NCBI RefSeq assembly: GCF_004803835.1
Contig: NZ_CP012545.1
Span: 1,302,001 to 1,366,000, forward strand
Length of the DNA: 64,000 bases
Direction: 5' to 3'
Source of the DNA: Campylobacter sp. RM6914
GTDB lineage: Bacteria > Campylobacterota > Campylobacteria > Campylobacterales > Campylobacteraceae
Part shown: positions 49,505 to 60,069 of the stretch, in pieces
Position numbering within the stretch: position 1 is the first letter of the stretch
Layout of the letters: each line of letters opens with the position of its first letter
Program-made: the position numbers and the translations under genes
The notes under the pieces: model-generated
Database searches by the model: none
What the model was told of the DNA's origin: nothing
Seen by the model: the letters and a program-made list of their open reading frames with translations, nothing else

Positions 49505-50467
49505 TCACTCGATGGCTAAAAAAGCACTTTGAGGAACGTTAAATTTTACTCTTTTTCCGGTGGCAAGCTCTTCACTTTTTAGCCTATTGGAACCAACTAT
49601 ACACTTTAGTAAAAAATCCCCCGCCTTTATCTTGATAAGCGACTTGTTGCCAAAATAAAGTGAAACAGAGTGCAAAATTCCCTCAAATTTAGCATTTTCT
49701 TCGTTTATGGTTATTAAATTTTGATTTATCGCGATCTTTTGTGCATCTTTTAACTCTTGTGGCAAAAACAATGAAAAATCCCCAAAATTTATGGCTCCGT
49801 CTTTTGCATCGAAAATATTTTTAAGCTCAAATTCACTAACCCTACCGTTATGCAAAAATATATTCTCGTCGCTTATTGCGCTTAACCATTTTTCATCATG
49901 GCTGGCGATGATGAAATTTGAGTCGTGTTGCTCTTTTACATACTCTATCGCTTTACTAAAAAGCCTCGAAGTTCCCATATCCACGGCATTTGTCGGCTCA
50001 TCAAGTAAATTTAACCGAGCCCGCAACGACAACAAAAGTGCAAAGGCTATGCGTTTATTTTGCCCTGAGCTAAGTTCAAAGTGAGCCTTATCTAAAAAAC
50101 TCTCGTCAAGCCCGACAAGCTCAAGCACTTCAGGTACTATAGCATTAAATTTAGCTTCCTGATTTCTACTTCTTAAAGCGAATTTAAAGTTCTCCCTTAC
50201 ACTTCTTTTTAGCAAGCTAGGCTCGGGGAGTAAGACTGCTATTTGCTTAAGCTCGCCAAGACTCATCTTGTTAAGCTCTTTATCCCAAATTTTTATACTT
50301 CCCTCGCTTGGCTTTAAAAGTCCAGAAATACACTTTATAAGAGTGCTTTTACCACTTCCGTTAAAGCCAGAAAGTGCAGTAGTTTGACTTGTGCTTATAT
50401 CTAAATTTTTTATATCAAGAGCGGTAAAATTTTTATAATCAAGCTTTAAATTTCGTATCTTTATCAT
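49505..50467 (-). CDS. tupC: Tungstate ABC transporter ATPase
   Basis: A 320-residue ATPase: Walker A LSGFNGSGKST, signature LSSGQNKRIAFALLLS, Walker B LNLLDEPTNAVD. The extra C-terminal 100 residues include a TOBE/Mop-like stretch (FEGILHSVSLYFGNKSLIKI then VGSNRLKSEELATGKRVKF) that may bind oxyanion and inhibit transport. It overlaps tupB by 4 bp. Tungstate over molybdate is inferred from the linked TupA-type binding protein. Confidence 0.85.
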   Translation of the reverse strand: MIKIRNLKLDYKNFTALDIKNLDISTSQTTALSGFNGSGKSTLIKCISGLLKPSEGSIKIWDKELNKMSLGELKQIAVLLPEPSLLKRSVRENFKFALRSRNQEAKFNAIVPEVLELVGLDESFLDKAHFELSSGQNKRIAFALLLSLRARLNLLDEPTNAVDMGTSRLFSKAIEYVKEQHDSNFIIASHDEKWLSAISDENIFLHNGRVSEFELKNIFDAKDGAINFGDFSLFLPQELKDAQKIAINQNLITINEENAKFEGILHSVSLYFGNKSLIKIKAGDFLLKCIVGSNRLKSEELATGKRVKFNVPQSAFLAIE

Positions 50468-51156
50468 CTATCAAGCCTTTTTAAAGCATGAATAAGCAAA
50501 TTTACCAAAAATGCAATACTAATTAAAACAAGCGCCAAGGCTATGCCCATATTAAACTCGCCTTTGCTTGTTTCAAGAGATATGGCGGTTGTGATAGTGC
50601 GAGTAAAGTATTTGATGTTGCCGCCTATCAACATGGCAACTCCAACCTCTGCGACTATGCGTCCATAAGCCGTAGCAACAACAACCATAAGCGAATAACG
50701 AAGCTCATAAAGCACACAAAAGGCAAGTTGTGCAGGGCTTAAACGATATGAAAGTATGCTTAGATAGTGCCTTTCATCCATATTTTCAACCACACTTGAG
50801 CTTAGCGAAACGATAATAGGAAGAGCTAGAACAAACTGCCCTAGCATTACAGCCTTTAAGGTAAAAAGTAGTTCAAGATCTCCTAGTGGACCGTTGCGAG
50901 TGATAAAAGCATAGATAATAAGCCCAACCGCAACCGTAGGCATGGCAAGCATTGTGTCGCTAAGTAGCTTTAAAGCCTTTGCAAACTTAAATTTATAAAA
51001 ACCAAGAGCAAAACCAAGCGGGAGTCCAACCAAAAGTGCCGCTACTATCGACACACTAGAGCTTTTTAACGTGGCAAATATAGCTGAATACGTCGATTCG
51101 TCTCCGCTAAAAAGTAGCCCAAAAGCCCCCCTAATCCCTTCAAGTATAAAATCCAA
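50464..51156 (-). CDS. tupB: Tungstate ABC transporter permease
   Basis: A 230-residue membrane protein with five to six helices and the transporter coupling loop VATAYGRIVAEVGVAMLIGGN. It sits between the ATPase and the divergent binding-protein gene. It imports tungstate with TupA and TupC. Confidence 0.88.
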   Translation of the reverse strand: MDFILEGIRGAFGLLFSGDESTYSAIFATLKSSSVSIVAALLVGLPLGFALGFYKFKFAKALKLLSDTMLAMPTVAVGLIIYAFITRNGPLGDLELLFTLKAVMLGQFVLALPIIVSLSSSVVENMDERHYLSILSYRLSPAQLAFCVLYELRYSLMVVVATAYGRIVAEVGVAMLIGGNIKYFTRTITTAISLETSKGEFNMGIALALVLISIAFLVNLLIHALKRLDR

Positions 51157-51216
51157 AAAATAACCTTTGTGATTTAAAATATTTTATGTAAAAAATGCAT
51201 ATTAAATTTAACTTTT

Positions 51217-51233
51217 TATGCTATTATAGCATA
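51217..51233. promoter_or_regulatory. Perfect palindrome in tupA-tupB promoter gap
   Basis: TATGCTAT-T-ATAGCATA is a perfect 8+1+8 palindrome 31 bp before the tupA start, in the divergent gap. It probably overlaps the -10 region. It is a candidate operator for a ModE-type or tungstate-responsive regulator. It does not match the E. coli ModE consensus. Confidence 0.6.
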
Positions 51234-51263
51234 TTTTTAATACCAAATCTTAAGGAGAATTCT

Positions 51264-52082
51264 ATGAAGAAAATACTTTTAAGTTCTATGCTTCTTGCAT
51301 CTGCCATGTTTGCCGCAGACACCGACCTAACTATGGCAACCACAACAAGCACGGCAGATACGGGCTTGCTTGATGCGATAGTGCCTGTTTATAAGGCAAA
51401 AACAGGGGTTGATCTAAAATTTACTGCAGTAGGAACAGGAGCTGCTTTAAAAATGGGTCGAAACTGTGACGTTGACGTGCTTTTCGTGCACTCTCCAAAA
51501 GCTGAAAAAGAATTCATAGAAAAGGGATATGGCGTAGAAAGAAAAGCTGTTATGTATAACGACTTTGTTTTAATCGCCGATAAATCAATCGCCGATAAAT
51601 TTAAAGACAAAGATCTAAAGAGTGCGTTTGAGATGATAAAAGCTCAAAATATCAAATTCTTCTCACGTGGCGACAAATCAGGCACGGACAATAAAGAAAA
51701 AGGTATTTGGAAAAGCATACTTGGTGAAGTACCTGAAAAAGACGGCTTTTACTCACAAACAGGTCAAGGCATGATAGCTACCATTAACATCGCGGCAGAG
51801 CAAAAAGGCGTTACGTTTACAGATCGCGGAACATACATCAAATACGAAGCAAACGCCAAAGGCAACCCTGATCTAGTTATCGTAAATGAAGGAGACAAAG
51901 CGCTTAAAAACTTCTACTCAGTTATCTCTGTAAGCCCTAAACACTGTCCTAAAACAGATATAGAAAATGCAGATAAATTTGGCAACTGGATAATCAGCGA
52001 AGAGGGACAAAAATTCATAGGCGAATTTAAGCTAATGGATAAACAACTTTTCACTCCGGACGCAGCAACTAGAAAGAACTGA
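51264..52082 (+). CDS. tupA: Periplasmic tungstate-binding protein
   Basis: The ATG at 51264, after AAGGAGAATTCT, begins MKKILLSSMLLASAMFAADT, a Sec signal with AxA cleavage; an upstream in-frame start lacks a ribosome site. The 272 residues show the TupA oxyanion motifs TTTSTADTGLLD, FTAVGTGAALKMG, FSRGDKSGTDNKEKGIW and YTLTDRGTY-like TFTDRGTYI. It is divergent from tupBC. Confidence 0.92.
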   Translation: MKKILLSSMLLASAMFAADTDLTMATTTSTADTGLLDAIVPVYKAKTGVDLKFTAVGTGAALKMGRNCDVDVLFVHSPKAEKEFIEKGYGVERKAVMYNDFVLIADKSIADKFKDKDLKSAFEMIKAQNIKFFSRGDKSGTDNKEKGIWKSILGEVPEKDGFYSQTGQGMIATINIAAEQKGVTFTDRGTYIKYEANAKGNPDLVIVNEGDKALKNFYSVISVSPKHCPKTDIENADKFGNWIISEEGQKFIGEFKLMDKQLFTPDAATRKN

Positions 52083-52268
52083 TCTTTACAAAACAGAAAT
52101 TTCTTAAATTTTACATCAAAAAGCTTTCGCCTTGAAATTTAGTTTCACTACGATCCAAATTTAAGAGGCGATCGCCTGAAATAATCAAACAACAACCCAT
52201 CTTAATATCAACCATAAAATAAATTTATAAAAGATAAGCTAAAATTCTTTCTAAAAACAGAGGAAAAT

Positions 52269-52886
52269 TTGCAAACCGTATCTAAAATTTCAACCGCCAA
52301 AACAGAGATCAAAAAATCAACTTTCATAAGCTACCTAGCGCCGATGGCAGAATTTAGAACTCTCCACGAACAGCTAAAAGACCAACATCCAAAAGCAGTA
52401 CATATCGTTTGGGCTTATAGAGAACTAAATAAATACGCTCAGATAGTAGAAAACCAAAGCGATGACGGCGAGCCAAAGGGCACAAGCGGAGCACCAAGCC
52501 TTAACGCACTAAGAGGAGCCGATCTTGTTGACACATGTGTATTTATCGTAAGGTATTTTGGAGGTATCAAGCTTGGCACGGGAGGATTGGTGCGAGCATA
52601 TGGCGGAGCGGTAAATTTGGCCATAAACGAAGCTGAGCTTATTGAATTTGAGATAAAGGATGAGAGTGTGTTTTTTACTCCATTTACCTTAATGAGTCGT
52701 TTTGAACACTATTTTAACGCACAAAATTTAAATGATCTAAAACGTGAATTTAATGAAACCGGAGCGATATGGTCGGTTAAATTTAACGACAAAGAGTTTA
52801 AAAATTTTTATGATTTCTCTCATGTTTTTGAACACGAAGGGGTTGAGTTTTTGGCGCTTGGACTTAACACAAAACCCTATTTTTAA
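52269..52886 (+). CDS. YigZ/IMPACT family protein
   Basis: A 205-residue protein of the UPF0029/IMPACT family: DDGEPKGTSGAPSLNALRG, VFIVRYFGGIKLGTGGLVRAYG. Start is TTG at 52269 after GAGGAAAA. Family members may bind the ribosome or act in stress control of translation; the biochemical role is not settled. The C-terminus has a weak ferredoxin-like domain. Confidence 0.85.
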   Translation: MQTVSKISTAKTEIKKSTFISYLAPMAEFRTLHEQLKDQHPKAVHIVWAYRELNKYAQIVENQSDDGEPKGTSGAPSLNALRGADLVDTCVFIVRYFGGIKLGTGGLVRAYGGAVNLAINEAELIEFEIKDESVFFTPFTLMSRFEHYFNAQNLNDLKREFNETGAIWSVKFNDKEFKNFYDFSHVFEHEGVEFLALGLNTKPYF

Positions 52887-52928
52887 GCCTTTTAGTAGTA
52901 AAATCATCAAAAAATATAAAGAACTTGA

Positions 52929-53744
52929 ATGACAACTTGGAATAATATCTATAACCACTTTGACCCAGTAGCTTTTAGTTTATTTGGCTTTAACGTGCAT
53001 TGGTATGGCATAATGTATGTTCTAGCCCTACTTGGCGCATTAGCAGCCGCAAAATACTTTGTTAAAAAAGACAAAATCCCAATCACCGACGCAATGCTTG
53101 ATAATTACTTTTTTTGGGTGGAAATAGGCGTGATACTGGGCGCAAGACTTGGCTATATTGCCATTTATTCAGGTGAAGCATGGTGGTATTTTACAAACCC
53201 ATGGCAAATTTTCAACCCTTTTTACAACGGTGAATTTGTAGGAATTCGCGGCATGAGCTATCATGGTGCGGTTGTGGGATTTTTACTAGCCACTTTGCTT
53301 TACTGTAAAAAATACAAACAAAATTTATGGCTTTTGCTTGATCTATGCGCCTTATCCATACCATTTGGATACTTCTTTGGGCGTGTGGGAAATTTTTTAA
53401 ACCAAGAGTTGTTTGGACGAGTTAGCGATGTGCCGTGGGCGATAAATGTCCTTGGCGCACTTCGCCATCCAAGTCAACTTTACGAGGCATTTTTAGAGGG
53501 TGTTGTAATTTTTGTCATCTTGTTTTTCTATAGAAAATACAAAAAATTTCACGGAGAGCTTATCTGTATCTATGCCGTGCTTTACACTTTAGCAAGATTT
53601 ATCTGCGAATTTTACCGAGAACCTGATGTCGGTATAGGCTTTGTATTTTTAAATTTTTCAATGGGGCAAATTTTATCCACATTAATGTTTAGCGCCGGAA
53701 TTGGAATTTATATTTTTTTACGTAAAATTAACAATAATATTTAA
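52929..53744 (+). CDS. lgt: Prolipoprotein diacylglyceryl transferase
   Basis: A 271-residue enzyme with seven membrane helices. Lgt motifs: [11 protein letters not shown] (His in the active region), [16 protein letters not shown] and [12 protein letters not shown]. It attaches diacylglycerol to the lipobox Cys of lipoproteins. It is followed by the fumarate reductase operon, as in C. jejuni. Confidence 0.95.
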   Translation: MTTWNNIYNHFDPVAFSLFGFNVHWYGIMYVLALLGALAAAKYFVKKDKIPITDAMLDNYFFWVEIGVILGARLGYIAIYSGEAWWYFTNPWQIFNPFYNGEFVGIRGMSYHGAVVGFLLATLLYCKKYKQNLWLLLDLCALSIPFGYFFGRVGNFLNQELFGRVSDVPWAINVLGALRHPSQLYEAFLEGVVIFVILFFYRKYKKFHGELICIYAVLYTLARFICEFYREPDVGIGFVFLNFSMGQILSTLMFSAGIGIYIFLRKINNNI

Positions 53745-53837
53745 TAATGGTTAAAGACATATTGTAGTAGTATTACATTAAAATTTTAGATTTACCATTT
53801 AAGCTTTTTCTAAAATTAATCATTTAAAGGAGGGCTC

Positions 53838-54539
53838 ATGAGTGAGCTGATAGAGGGTTTCTTAGGCAAGAGAGTCGATACTAAAAAGAGTCGATTGCCT
53901 GCGCTTTGGGATAGATGGCAAAGTATCACGGGTTTTATTTTAGCCTGTTTTATATTGTGCCATATGGTTTTCACTTCAACGATTTTGTTAGGTAAAGACG
54001 CATTTAACGCTGTCGTCGGTTTTGCTGAAGCGAAATTTTTGTTTGGAGAGGCAACGTGGTGGATTACGAACGTTATTGCTGCTGTTATCTTTGCAGTGTT
54101 CATTACTCACGCGTTTTTAGCCATGAGAAAATTCCCTGCGAACTATAGACAATATAAAATGTTTAGAGGACACAAAGATCGCATGAAACACGGCGATACT
54201 ACGCTTTGGTGGTTTCAGTTTTTAACAGGTTTTGCTCTATTCTTCACAGCTAGTGCACACCTTGTGGACATAGTGTTTGGCGGACATATTACTGCTGAGA
54301 GTTCAGCACAAAATTTTGCTACACTAGAACTTTTCTACTTTGCACTTCTTGTATTTATGGTTGTTCATGCAGGCGTTGGAATGTATCGTTTGTATGTAAA
54401 ATGGGTAAGCATAGATGGCGCGAACAGACATGAAATGCTTGAAAAAAGAAAGAAAGCAAAAGTCGTTGTTTTTGCTGTGTATGGCGCGTTAGCTGTGATC
54501 GCACTAATTGCTGACTTTGTTTGGCTAACCGTAAAGTAG
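53838..54539 (+). CDS. frdC: Fumarate reductase cytochrome b subunit
   Basis: A 233-residue protein with five membrane helices and several His in helices ([40 protein letters not shown]), which ligate two hemes b. It passes electrons from menaquinol to FrdB. AAAGGAGGGCTC precedes the ATG. It is first of frdCAB. Confidence 0.93.
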   Translation: MSELIEGFLGKRVDTKKSRLPALWDRWQSITGFILACFILCHMVFTSTILLGKDAFNAVVGFAEAKFLFGEATWWITNVIAAVIFAVFITHAFLAMRKFPANYRQYKMFRGHKDRMKHGDTTLWWFQFLTGFALFFTASAHLVDIVFGGHITAESSAQNFATLELFYFALLVFMVVHAGVGMYRLYVKWVSIDGANRHEMLEKRKKAKVVVFAVYGALAVIALIADFVWLTVK

Positions 54540-54549
54540 GAGCAAAAAG

Positions 54550-56538
54550 ATGAATGTAAAATATTGTGATGCATTAGTTATAGGTGGTGGTCTAGCTGGA
54601 CTTAGAGCTGCTGTTGCGGCAGGAGAAAAAGGACTAAGCACTATCGTTTTAAGTCTTATTCCTGTAAAAAGAAGCCACTCGGCTGCAGCTCAAGGTGGTA
54701 TGCAAGCAAGCCTTGGTAACTCAAAAATGAGCGAAGGCGACAACGAAGACGTACACTTTGCCGATACCGTAAAAGGTAGCGACTGGGGTTGTGATCAACA
54801 AGTGGCTCGTATGTTTTGTCAAACTGCACCAAAAGCTATTAGAGAGCTTGCCGCATGGGGCGTGCCTTGGACTAGAATTACAAAAGGCGAAAGAAGCGCT
54901 ATTATCAACGCCCAAAAAACAACTATCGTAGAAAAACCTGAAGTTCACGGACTTATCCACTCTCGTGACTTTGGTGGTACAAAAAAATGGAGAACGTGTT
55001 ATACAGCTGACGCTACAGGACATACTATGCTTTTTGCCGTAGCAAACGAAGCTTTAAAACACAATGTTGATATCCACGATCGCAAAGAGGCTATCGCATT
55101 AATCCACGAAAACAACCGCTGCTACGGAGCGATAGTTCGTGATCTAGTAACAGGCGAAATAACAGCTTATGTTTCAAAAGGAACATTGATCGCAACAGGC
55201 GGCTACGGTAGAGTTTATAAACACACTACAAATGCTGTTGTGTGTGAGGGTATCGGTGCTGCTATCGCCCTTGAAACCGGCGTAGCTCAACTTGGCAATA
55301 TGGAAGCTGTTCAGTTCCACCCAACTCCAATCGTTCCAAGCGGTATACTTCTAACAGAAGGTTGTCGTGGTGACGGCGGAATTCTTCGTGACGTTGACGG
55401 CTATCGCTTTATGCCTGACTATGAGCCGGAGAAAAAAGAGCTTGCAAGCCGTGACGTTGTAAGTCGTCGTATCATGGAACACATCAGAAACGGCAAAGGC
55501 GTAAAAAGCCCTTACGGCGAGCATGTTTGGCTAGACATATCTATCCTTGGACGCGAACATATCGAGAAAAACTTACGTGACGTTCAAGAAATTTGCCAAA
55601 TTTTTAACGGTATAGATCCAGCAGATGAGGGTCCAAAAGGTTGGGCGCCAATCCTTCCTATGCAACACTACTCAATGGGTGGTATTAAAACAAAACCAAC
55701 AGGCGAGAGTCCAACTTTAGCAGGTTTATTTAGTGCTGGTGAAGCGGCTTGCTGGGATATGCACGGCTTTAACAGACTTGGCGGCAACTCAGTTTCTGAA
55801 ACAGTTGTTGCTGGTATGATTGTAGGTGATTATTTTGCCGACTACTGCGCTTCTCATGAGATCGAGATAAAAACTGAAAATATACAAAAATTTGTTAACA
55901 AAGAGCTTGATTATATGAACGAGCTTGTTAATAAAGATGGTAAATTTAATATATTTGAAATCAAAAATCGCATGAAAGACATCATGTGGGAACACGTAGC
56001 TATCTTTAGAACAGGCGAGGGGCTTGAAAAAGCCGTTAAAGAGCTTGAAGAACTATATAAACAATCACTTGATGTTAAAGTTACAAACAAAACTTTATTT
56101 GGCAACCCTGAGCTTGAAGAAGCTTACCGTGTACCAAAAATGTTAAAACTAGCACTTTGTATAGCTTACGGCGCTCTTCTTAGAACTGAAAGCCGCGGAG
56201 CACACTACAGAGAAGACTATACAAAACGCGACGACCTAAACTGGCTAAATAGAACTCTAACAAGCTGGAAAGAAGGCGATACAATGCCAACAGTAGCTTA
56301 CGAGCCACTTGATATCATGAAGATGGAAATTCCACCGGCATTTAGAGGATATGGTGCAAAAGGTAACATTATAGAGCACCCAGACAGCGCAGTTCGCCAA
56401 GCGCAAGTTGATGAAATTCGCGCAAAAATGGAAGCTGAAGGCAAAGGCAGATACGAGATACAAAATACACTTATGCCTTATGAGCTTCAAGAAAAATACA
56501 AAGCACCAAACGAAAGAGCAGGTATAGGATATGAGTAG
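54550..56538 (+). CDS. frdA: Fumarate reductase flavoprotein subunit
   Basis: A 662-residue subunit. The FAD dinucleotide fold is [19 protein letters not shown]; the covalent-FAD His is in [13 protein letters not shown]. Active-site regions are [37 protein letters not shown] and [15 protein letters not shown]. It reduces fumarate to succinate. It overlaps frdB by 8 bp. Confidence 0.96.
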   Translation: MNVKYCDALVIGGGLAGLRAAVAAGEKGLSTIVLSLIPVKRSHSAAAQGGMQASLGNSKMSEGDNEDVHFADTVKGSDWGCDQQVARMFCQTAPKAIRELAAWGVPWTRITKGERSAIINAQKTTIVEKPEVHGLIHSRDFGGTKKWRTCYTADATGHTMLFAVANEALKHNVDIHDRKEAIALIHENNRCYGAIVRDLVTGEITAYVSKGTLIATGGYGRVYKHTTNAVVCEGIGAAIALETGVAQLGNMEAVQFHPTPIVPSGILLTEGCRGDGGILRDVDGYRFMPDYEPEKKELASRDVVSRRIMEHIRNGKGVKSPYGEHVWLDISILGREHIEKNLRDVQEICQIFNGIDPADEGPKGWAPILPMQHYSMGGIKTKPTGESPTLAGLFSAGEAACWDMHGFNRLGGNSVSETVVAGMIVGDYFADYCASHEIEIKTENIQKFVNKELDYMNELVNKDGKFNIFEIKNRMKDIMWEHVAIFRTGEGLEKAVKELEELYKQSLDVKVTNKTLFGNPELEEAYRVPKMLKLALCIAYGALLRTESRGAHYREDYTKRDDLNWLNRTLTSWKEGDTMPTVAYEPLDIMKMEIPPAFRGYGAKGNIIEHPDSAVRQAQVDEIRAKMEAEGKGRYEIQNTLMPYELQEKYKAPNERAGIGYE

Positions 56539-57250
56539 AAAAATAACTATTAGAGCGTTTAAATATAACCCACTCTCTAAAATTTCAAAACCGCATTTTG
56601 CAAGTTATGAGCTTGAAGAGACTCCAGGTATGTCATTATTTATCGCGTTAAACGTAATACGCGAAAAATTTGATCCGGATCTAAGCTTTGACTTCGTTTG
56701 CCGTGCGGGTATTTGCGGAAGTTGCGGTATGCTAGTGAACGGCACACCAAAACTTGCATGTAGAACACTTACAAAAGACTACGAAAGTGGTGTTATCGAA
56801 CTTATGCCACTTCCTGTGTTTAAGCTATTAAAAGACTTAAGTGTAGATACCGGCAACTGGATGAATGCGATGAGTAAACGCGTTGAGAGCTGGATACACA
56901 CAGATCATGAGCCACAAATCGCTAAACTTGAAGAAAAAGTCGAGCCTGAAGTGGCACAAGAAGTTTTTGAGCTTGATCGTTGTATAGAGTGTGGTATATG
57001 TGTAGCAGCATGTGGCACAGCTATCATGAGACCAGACTTCATCGGTGCAGTTGGTCTTAACCGTGTTGCAAGATTTAAAATCGACGCACTTGATAAAAGA
57101 ACAGATGAGGACTTTTATGAGCTTATCGGTGATGATGACGGAGTGTTTGGTTGTATGAGTTTACTTGGCTGTGAAGATAACTGCCCTAAACACCTACCAC
57201 TTCAAAGCCGTATAGCATATATGCGTAGAAAAATGGCGGTTCAAAAGTAA
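56531..57250 (+). CDS. frdB: Fumarate reductase iron-sulfur subunit
   Basis: A 239-residue subunit. The [2Fe-2S] motif is [15 protein letters not shown]. The [4Fe-4S] and [3Fe-4S] clusters use [12 protein letters not shown] and [11 protein letters not shown]. It links FrdC hemes to FAD. A strong terminator follows. Confidence 0.96.
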   Translation: MSRKITIRAFKYNPLSKISKPHFASYELEETPGMSLFIALNVIREKFDPDLSFDFVCRAGICGSCGMLVNGTPKLACRTLTKDYESGVIELMPLPVFKLLKDLSVDTGNWMNAMSKRVESWIHTDHEPQIAKLEEKVEPEVAQEVFELDRCIECGICVAACGTAIMRPDFIGAVGLNRVARFKIDALDKRTDEDFYELIGDDDGVFGCMSLLGCEDNCPKHLPLQSRIAYMRRKMAVQK

Positions 57251-57274
57251 CTCGTCCTTTTATCTTCTTCTTAT

Positions 57275-57300
57275 GGAGTTTGAACTATGTTTCAAACTCC
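57275..57300 (+). terminator. frdCAB terminator
   Basis: GGAGTTTGAA and TTCAAACTCC form a perfect 10-bp stem around six bases, then TTCTTCTTG. It lies 25 bp after the frdB stop. Confidence 0.85.
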
Positions 57301-57450
57301 TTCTTCTTGTAAATTTTTATATCTTTTATCTAAAATTTAAACGGTTTCAAGTAAGCGATCATCATTTATTTTTCTGCTGTTTTGTTTATTGCTTTACAGA
57401 TCTTATTTAAAAATATTACTAGTAAAGACCATTTTAATAACACAATAAAA

Positions 57451-58217
57451 AGGCTCAATTTAACTTAAGAGAATTTCTACTTAGTTTTGCTCGTATCTTT
57501 GCAAGAACTCTTATCGGTTTTGATAAATTTTCTACCTCATCTCATTTGTAGTTGCAAGTAGAAGATAAAAACTTTCCTTATTATTGCATCTAAGCTCATA
57601 CTCTTTTAAATGTGTGATAAAACTATCTCTTTTTATCCACTTCTTAAAGAGAGTGCAAACACAAGAAATTTAGTTAAGCAATGCTTAATTCTATAATGAA
57701 CTTTAGTACTATAATCCATAAGTACATCATATGCTCTCCAACCATTAGAGCAAATCACACTCTTGTCAAATTTGCTAAAAGTCTTTAAATAAATAACAGT
57801 TCTTTACTAGAATAATTATTTACTACCTATGTATATACTTTACCATCTCGCTTTAACACTATTTCTGTTTACGGCTACGAGCTAGCAAAATAAAAACACC
57901 GGTTGTTTTACTAGCTTAACACCCAATGACACATTTTTGGCTTTAAAATAGCTCTCAGTTATCTATATTTACCACTAAATTTAGTTAGATACTTTTTAGC
58001 ATTTGTTTGCCATTAAAATTCTTATTTGTTTAAAATATCTACATAAGGCTACTTCTAAAATTTCTATGATCTGTGATATTTTACCTGTCTTTATGTCTAT
58101 ACAAACATTTTTCAAATTTCTCTAAATTTAGCCTCTAAAATTCCACGAGGTATTATATGCTTATTTTTAACTTCACTGTATTAGTTGCTTTTAGAGAACA
58201 TAAGTTAAATTGAGCCT
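57451..58217 (-). mobile_element. Decayed insertion sequence (IS1595/ISXO2-like)
   Basis: Perfect 17-bp terminal inverted repeats AGGCTCAATTTAACTTA bound a 767-bp region with no intact gene. Minus-strand fragments in several frames still read as a transposase. VLKRDGKVYT lies near 57840. DKSVICSNGWRAYDVLMDYS, followed by KVHYRIKH, lies at 57766-57690. WIKRDSFITHLKEYELRCNN lies near 57639-57580, in a different frame. DGWRAYD and LHLKECE-type motifs are those of ISXO2-like transposases. Frameshifts and stops show it is dead. No clear target duplication is seen. Confidence 0.75.
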
Positions 58218-58411
58218 ATAAATTTTAGATGCTAATATCAATATTCGCAGTCTAAAAATTTAAAAAATACATATACTAAGAATGCAAATTTACTCTATAT
58301 GGACAAAAATAAACTAAGCGTGTATTGTGGTTTTGATTAAACTAATTTTATAATATACTTCAAGGCAAGATCAAATAAAAATTTAAAATTATTTATAAAA
58401 ATTAATTAAGA

Positions 58412-58436
58412 AGAAAAAGACGGGGATAGCCCCGCC
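58412..58436 (-). terminator. Porin terminator
   Basis: GGCGGGG-CTAT-CCCCGTC stem followed on the minus strand by TTTTTCTTCTT, 10 bp after the porin stop. It is a classic Rho-independent form. The 200 bp between it and the IS remnant show nothing else. Confidence 0.85.
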
Positions 58437-58445
58437 TTGAGTATT

Positions 58446-59861
58446 TTAGTTTAGGATATTAAATTTATAAGATAATTGTAGCCAAAGCTCTTTGTCGCCA
58501 AAGTCATGTTCTTTATTACCTGATGCATTAGTTGCTTTTCTATCAAGATCTGTGTATGTTACACTTGCTTGAAGACCTTTAACCGATGGAATATCATACG
58601 AAGCTTGAATAGCCCAACCATCTATCTCTGCAGCCTGACCAGCTGTTTTGCCAAAAGCGCTTCCGCCATGAGTATTTTTAGATAGTCTATCTTGCTCACC
58701 TGTTACATAGTGTAAAGCTGTTTTTAGACCTTTGACACCAATAGTACTAAAGTCATAGTTTAGTATAAACTTATGAGTGTCCATACCTGCAAAACCTGTG
58801 TATATAAATGGTCCACGAATAGGCATAGCAGTGTATGAACCAGGTCCGTTACCTACGCCAAGGATTACCGCGTCATCATCACTAACTGTTGTATATGCAT
58901 ATGACGCACCAAATCCGTAAAAATCAGAAACGCCAACACGCACACCTAGCATATCACCATCTAGATTTACATTTTTAGCATCTAGTGAACCATCAGCACG
59001 TGAGCCCTTCCATTGTAGGTCGAATTTTAATTTTAGTAGGTCGGCTACCGGCAATACATAATTAGCTTCTGCTAAATATAAATCGATATCGCCATTTTTA
59101 GCAACCGTTGTAGGATATAATTCAACATCAGTAACTGCTGCATAAGCGCCGGTTAATTTAAGACCAGGAAGTGATTTGTTCTCAATATATACTGAGTAAA
59201 TATCATCAAATTTAGCAGTATTTGGTCCAGTTAGGTTGCCAAGGATTACTCTATCTTTGAAAAGTGGAGCGCGTCCCGTGGTGTCATTTGCATGAGTTTT
59301 ACCAGCGTCTATTTTACTACCCATAGCAACACTACTTCTGCCTTGGAATTTATAAAACCAGCCAGCCCATAAAGATGTATCAGGGATGTCTTTGTTTGTG
59401 ATAGTCACACCCTCAAATGCCTCTTTGAAAGCACGAGTGTAGTTGCCAGCAACTAGTGGAGTAACTACGTATTGGCGACCTGCTTTGATGTCAGTTTTGC
59501 CAACAGCATAGCCTAAATATGCCTCAGAAAGTACAAAGCCATTAGCCCACCACTCTTTGTTATTCATCATTTTTGAATTTTGATCTACATGGAAAGGCGA
59601 TCCCCAGCCTTGACCTGTAAGACCGATTCTAAATCCATAAAGTGGATCTGTAACATAACCAAGCTCAACACCAACACCAAAGATGTTTTCATTGTTTTGA
59701 TCAGCAGTGCCTTCTTTTTCAGTATGGTCAGCATAAGTAGCTTTAAGTGTAGCAGAAAGTTTGCCGTTGCTTAGAGCTTCGGCAAGATTGTCAGCAGCAT
59801 TTGCACTAGCTAAACAGCCAAGAGCTACAGCAGCAACCAAACTAAGTTTGCCTAGTTTCAT
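58446..59861 (-). CDS. Outer-membrane porin, OprD-like
   Basis: A 471-residue protein with signal peptide MKLGKLSLVAAVALGCLASANA. The mature part has beta-barrel alternation, and residues 90-150 (FVLSEAYLGYAVGKTDIKAGRQYV, TPLVAGNYTRAFKEAFEGV) match OprD-family porins of epsilonproteobacteria. It ends with a Phe/Asn-type strand (LWLQLSYKFNILN). It sits between frdB and the dynamin genes, a place not occupied in C. jejuni as I recall it. Substrate unknown. Confidence 0.8.
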   Translation of the reverse strand: MKLGKLSLVAAVALGCLASANAADNLAEALSNGKLSATLKATYADHTEKEGTADQNNENIFGVGVELGYVTDPLYGFRIGLTGQGWGSPFHVDQNSKMMNNKEWWANGFVLSEAYLGYAVGKTDIKAGRQYVVTPLVAGNYTRAFKEAFEGVTITNKDIPDTSLWAGWFYKFQGRSSVAMGSKIDAGKTHANDTTGRAPLFKDRVILGNLTGPNTAKFDDIYSVYIENKSLPGLKLTGAYAAVTDVELYPTTVAKNGDIDLYLAEANYVLPVADLLKLKFDLQWKGSRADGSLDAKNVNLDGDMLGVRVGVSDFYGFGASYAYTTVSDDDAVILGVGNGPGSYTAMPIRGPFIYTGFAGMDTHKFILNYDFSTIGVKGLKTALHYVTGEQDRLSKNTHGGSAFGKTAGQAAEIDGWAIQASYDIPSVKGLQASVTYTDLDRKATNASGNKEHDFGDKELWLQLSYKFNILN

Positions 59862-59890
59862 ATCGAACTCCTATTTTGATAATTTAAAAA

Positions 59891-59939
59891 AATCTAATAT
59901 TAAAAATCTAATATTAAAAATTTTTATCTTTGCATTATA
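59891..59939 (-). promoter_or_regulatory. Porin promoter and 14-bp tandem repeat
   Basis: On the minus strand TATAAT (59934-59939) has a TGT extension, giving an extended -10. Between it and the gene two exact copies of AATCTAATATTAAA lie at 59891-59904 and 59905-59918, in the untranslated leader. Confidence 0.6.
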
Positions 59940-60069
59940 ACATAGGAATTTTTATTTTTTACATAAATTTAGAAAAATGGTTACATTTTGGTAAACGTTG
60001 TGTATTTTTGCATATTTTTAAGTTAAGTTATACTAAAATCGCCACAAATTTTAACACCAAGAGTGAGAA

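Noticed and set aside
57444-58225. Target-site duplication around the IS relic
   Set aside because: The 8 bases on each side share only an AT-rich ATAAA string and do not match as a duplication.
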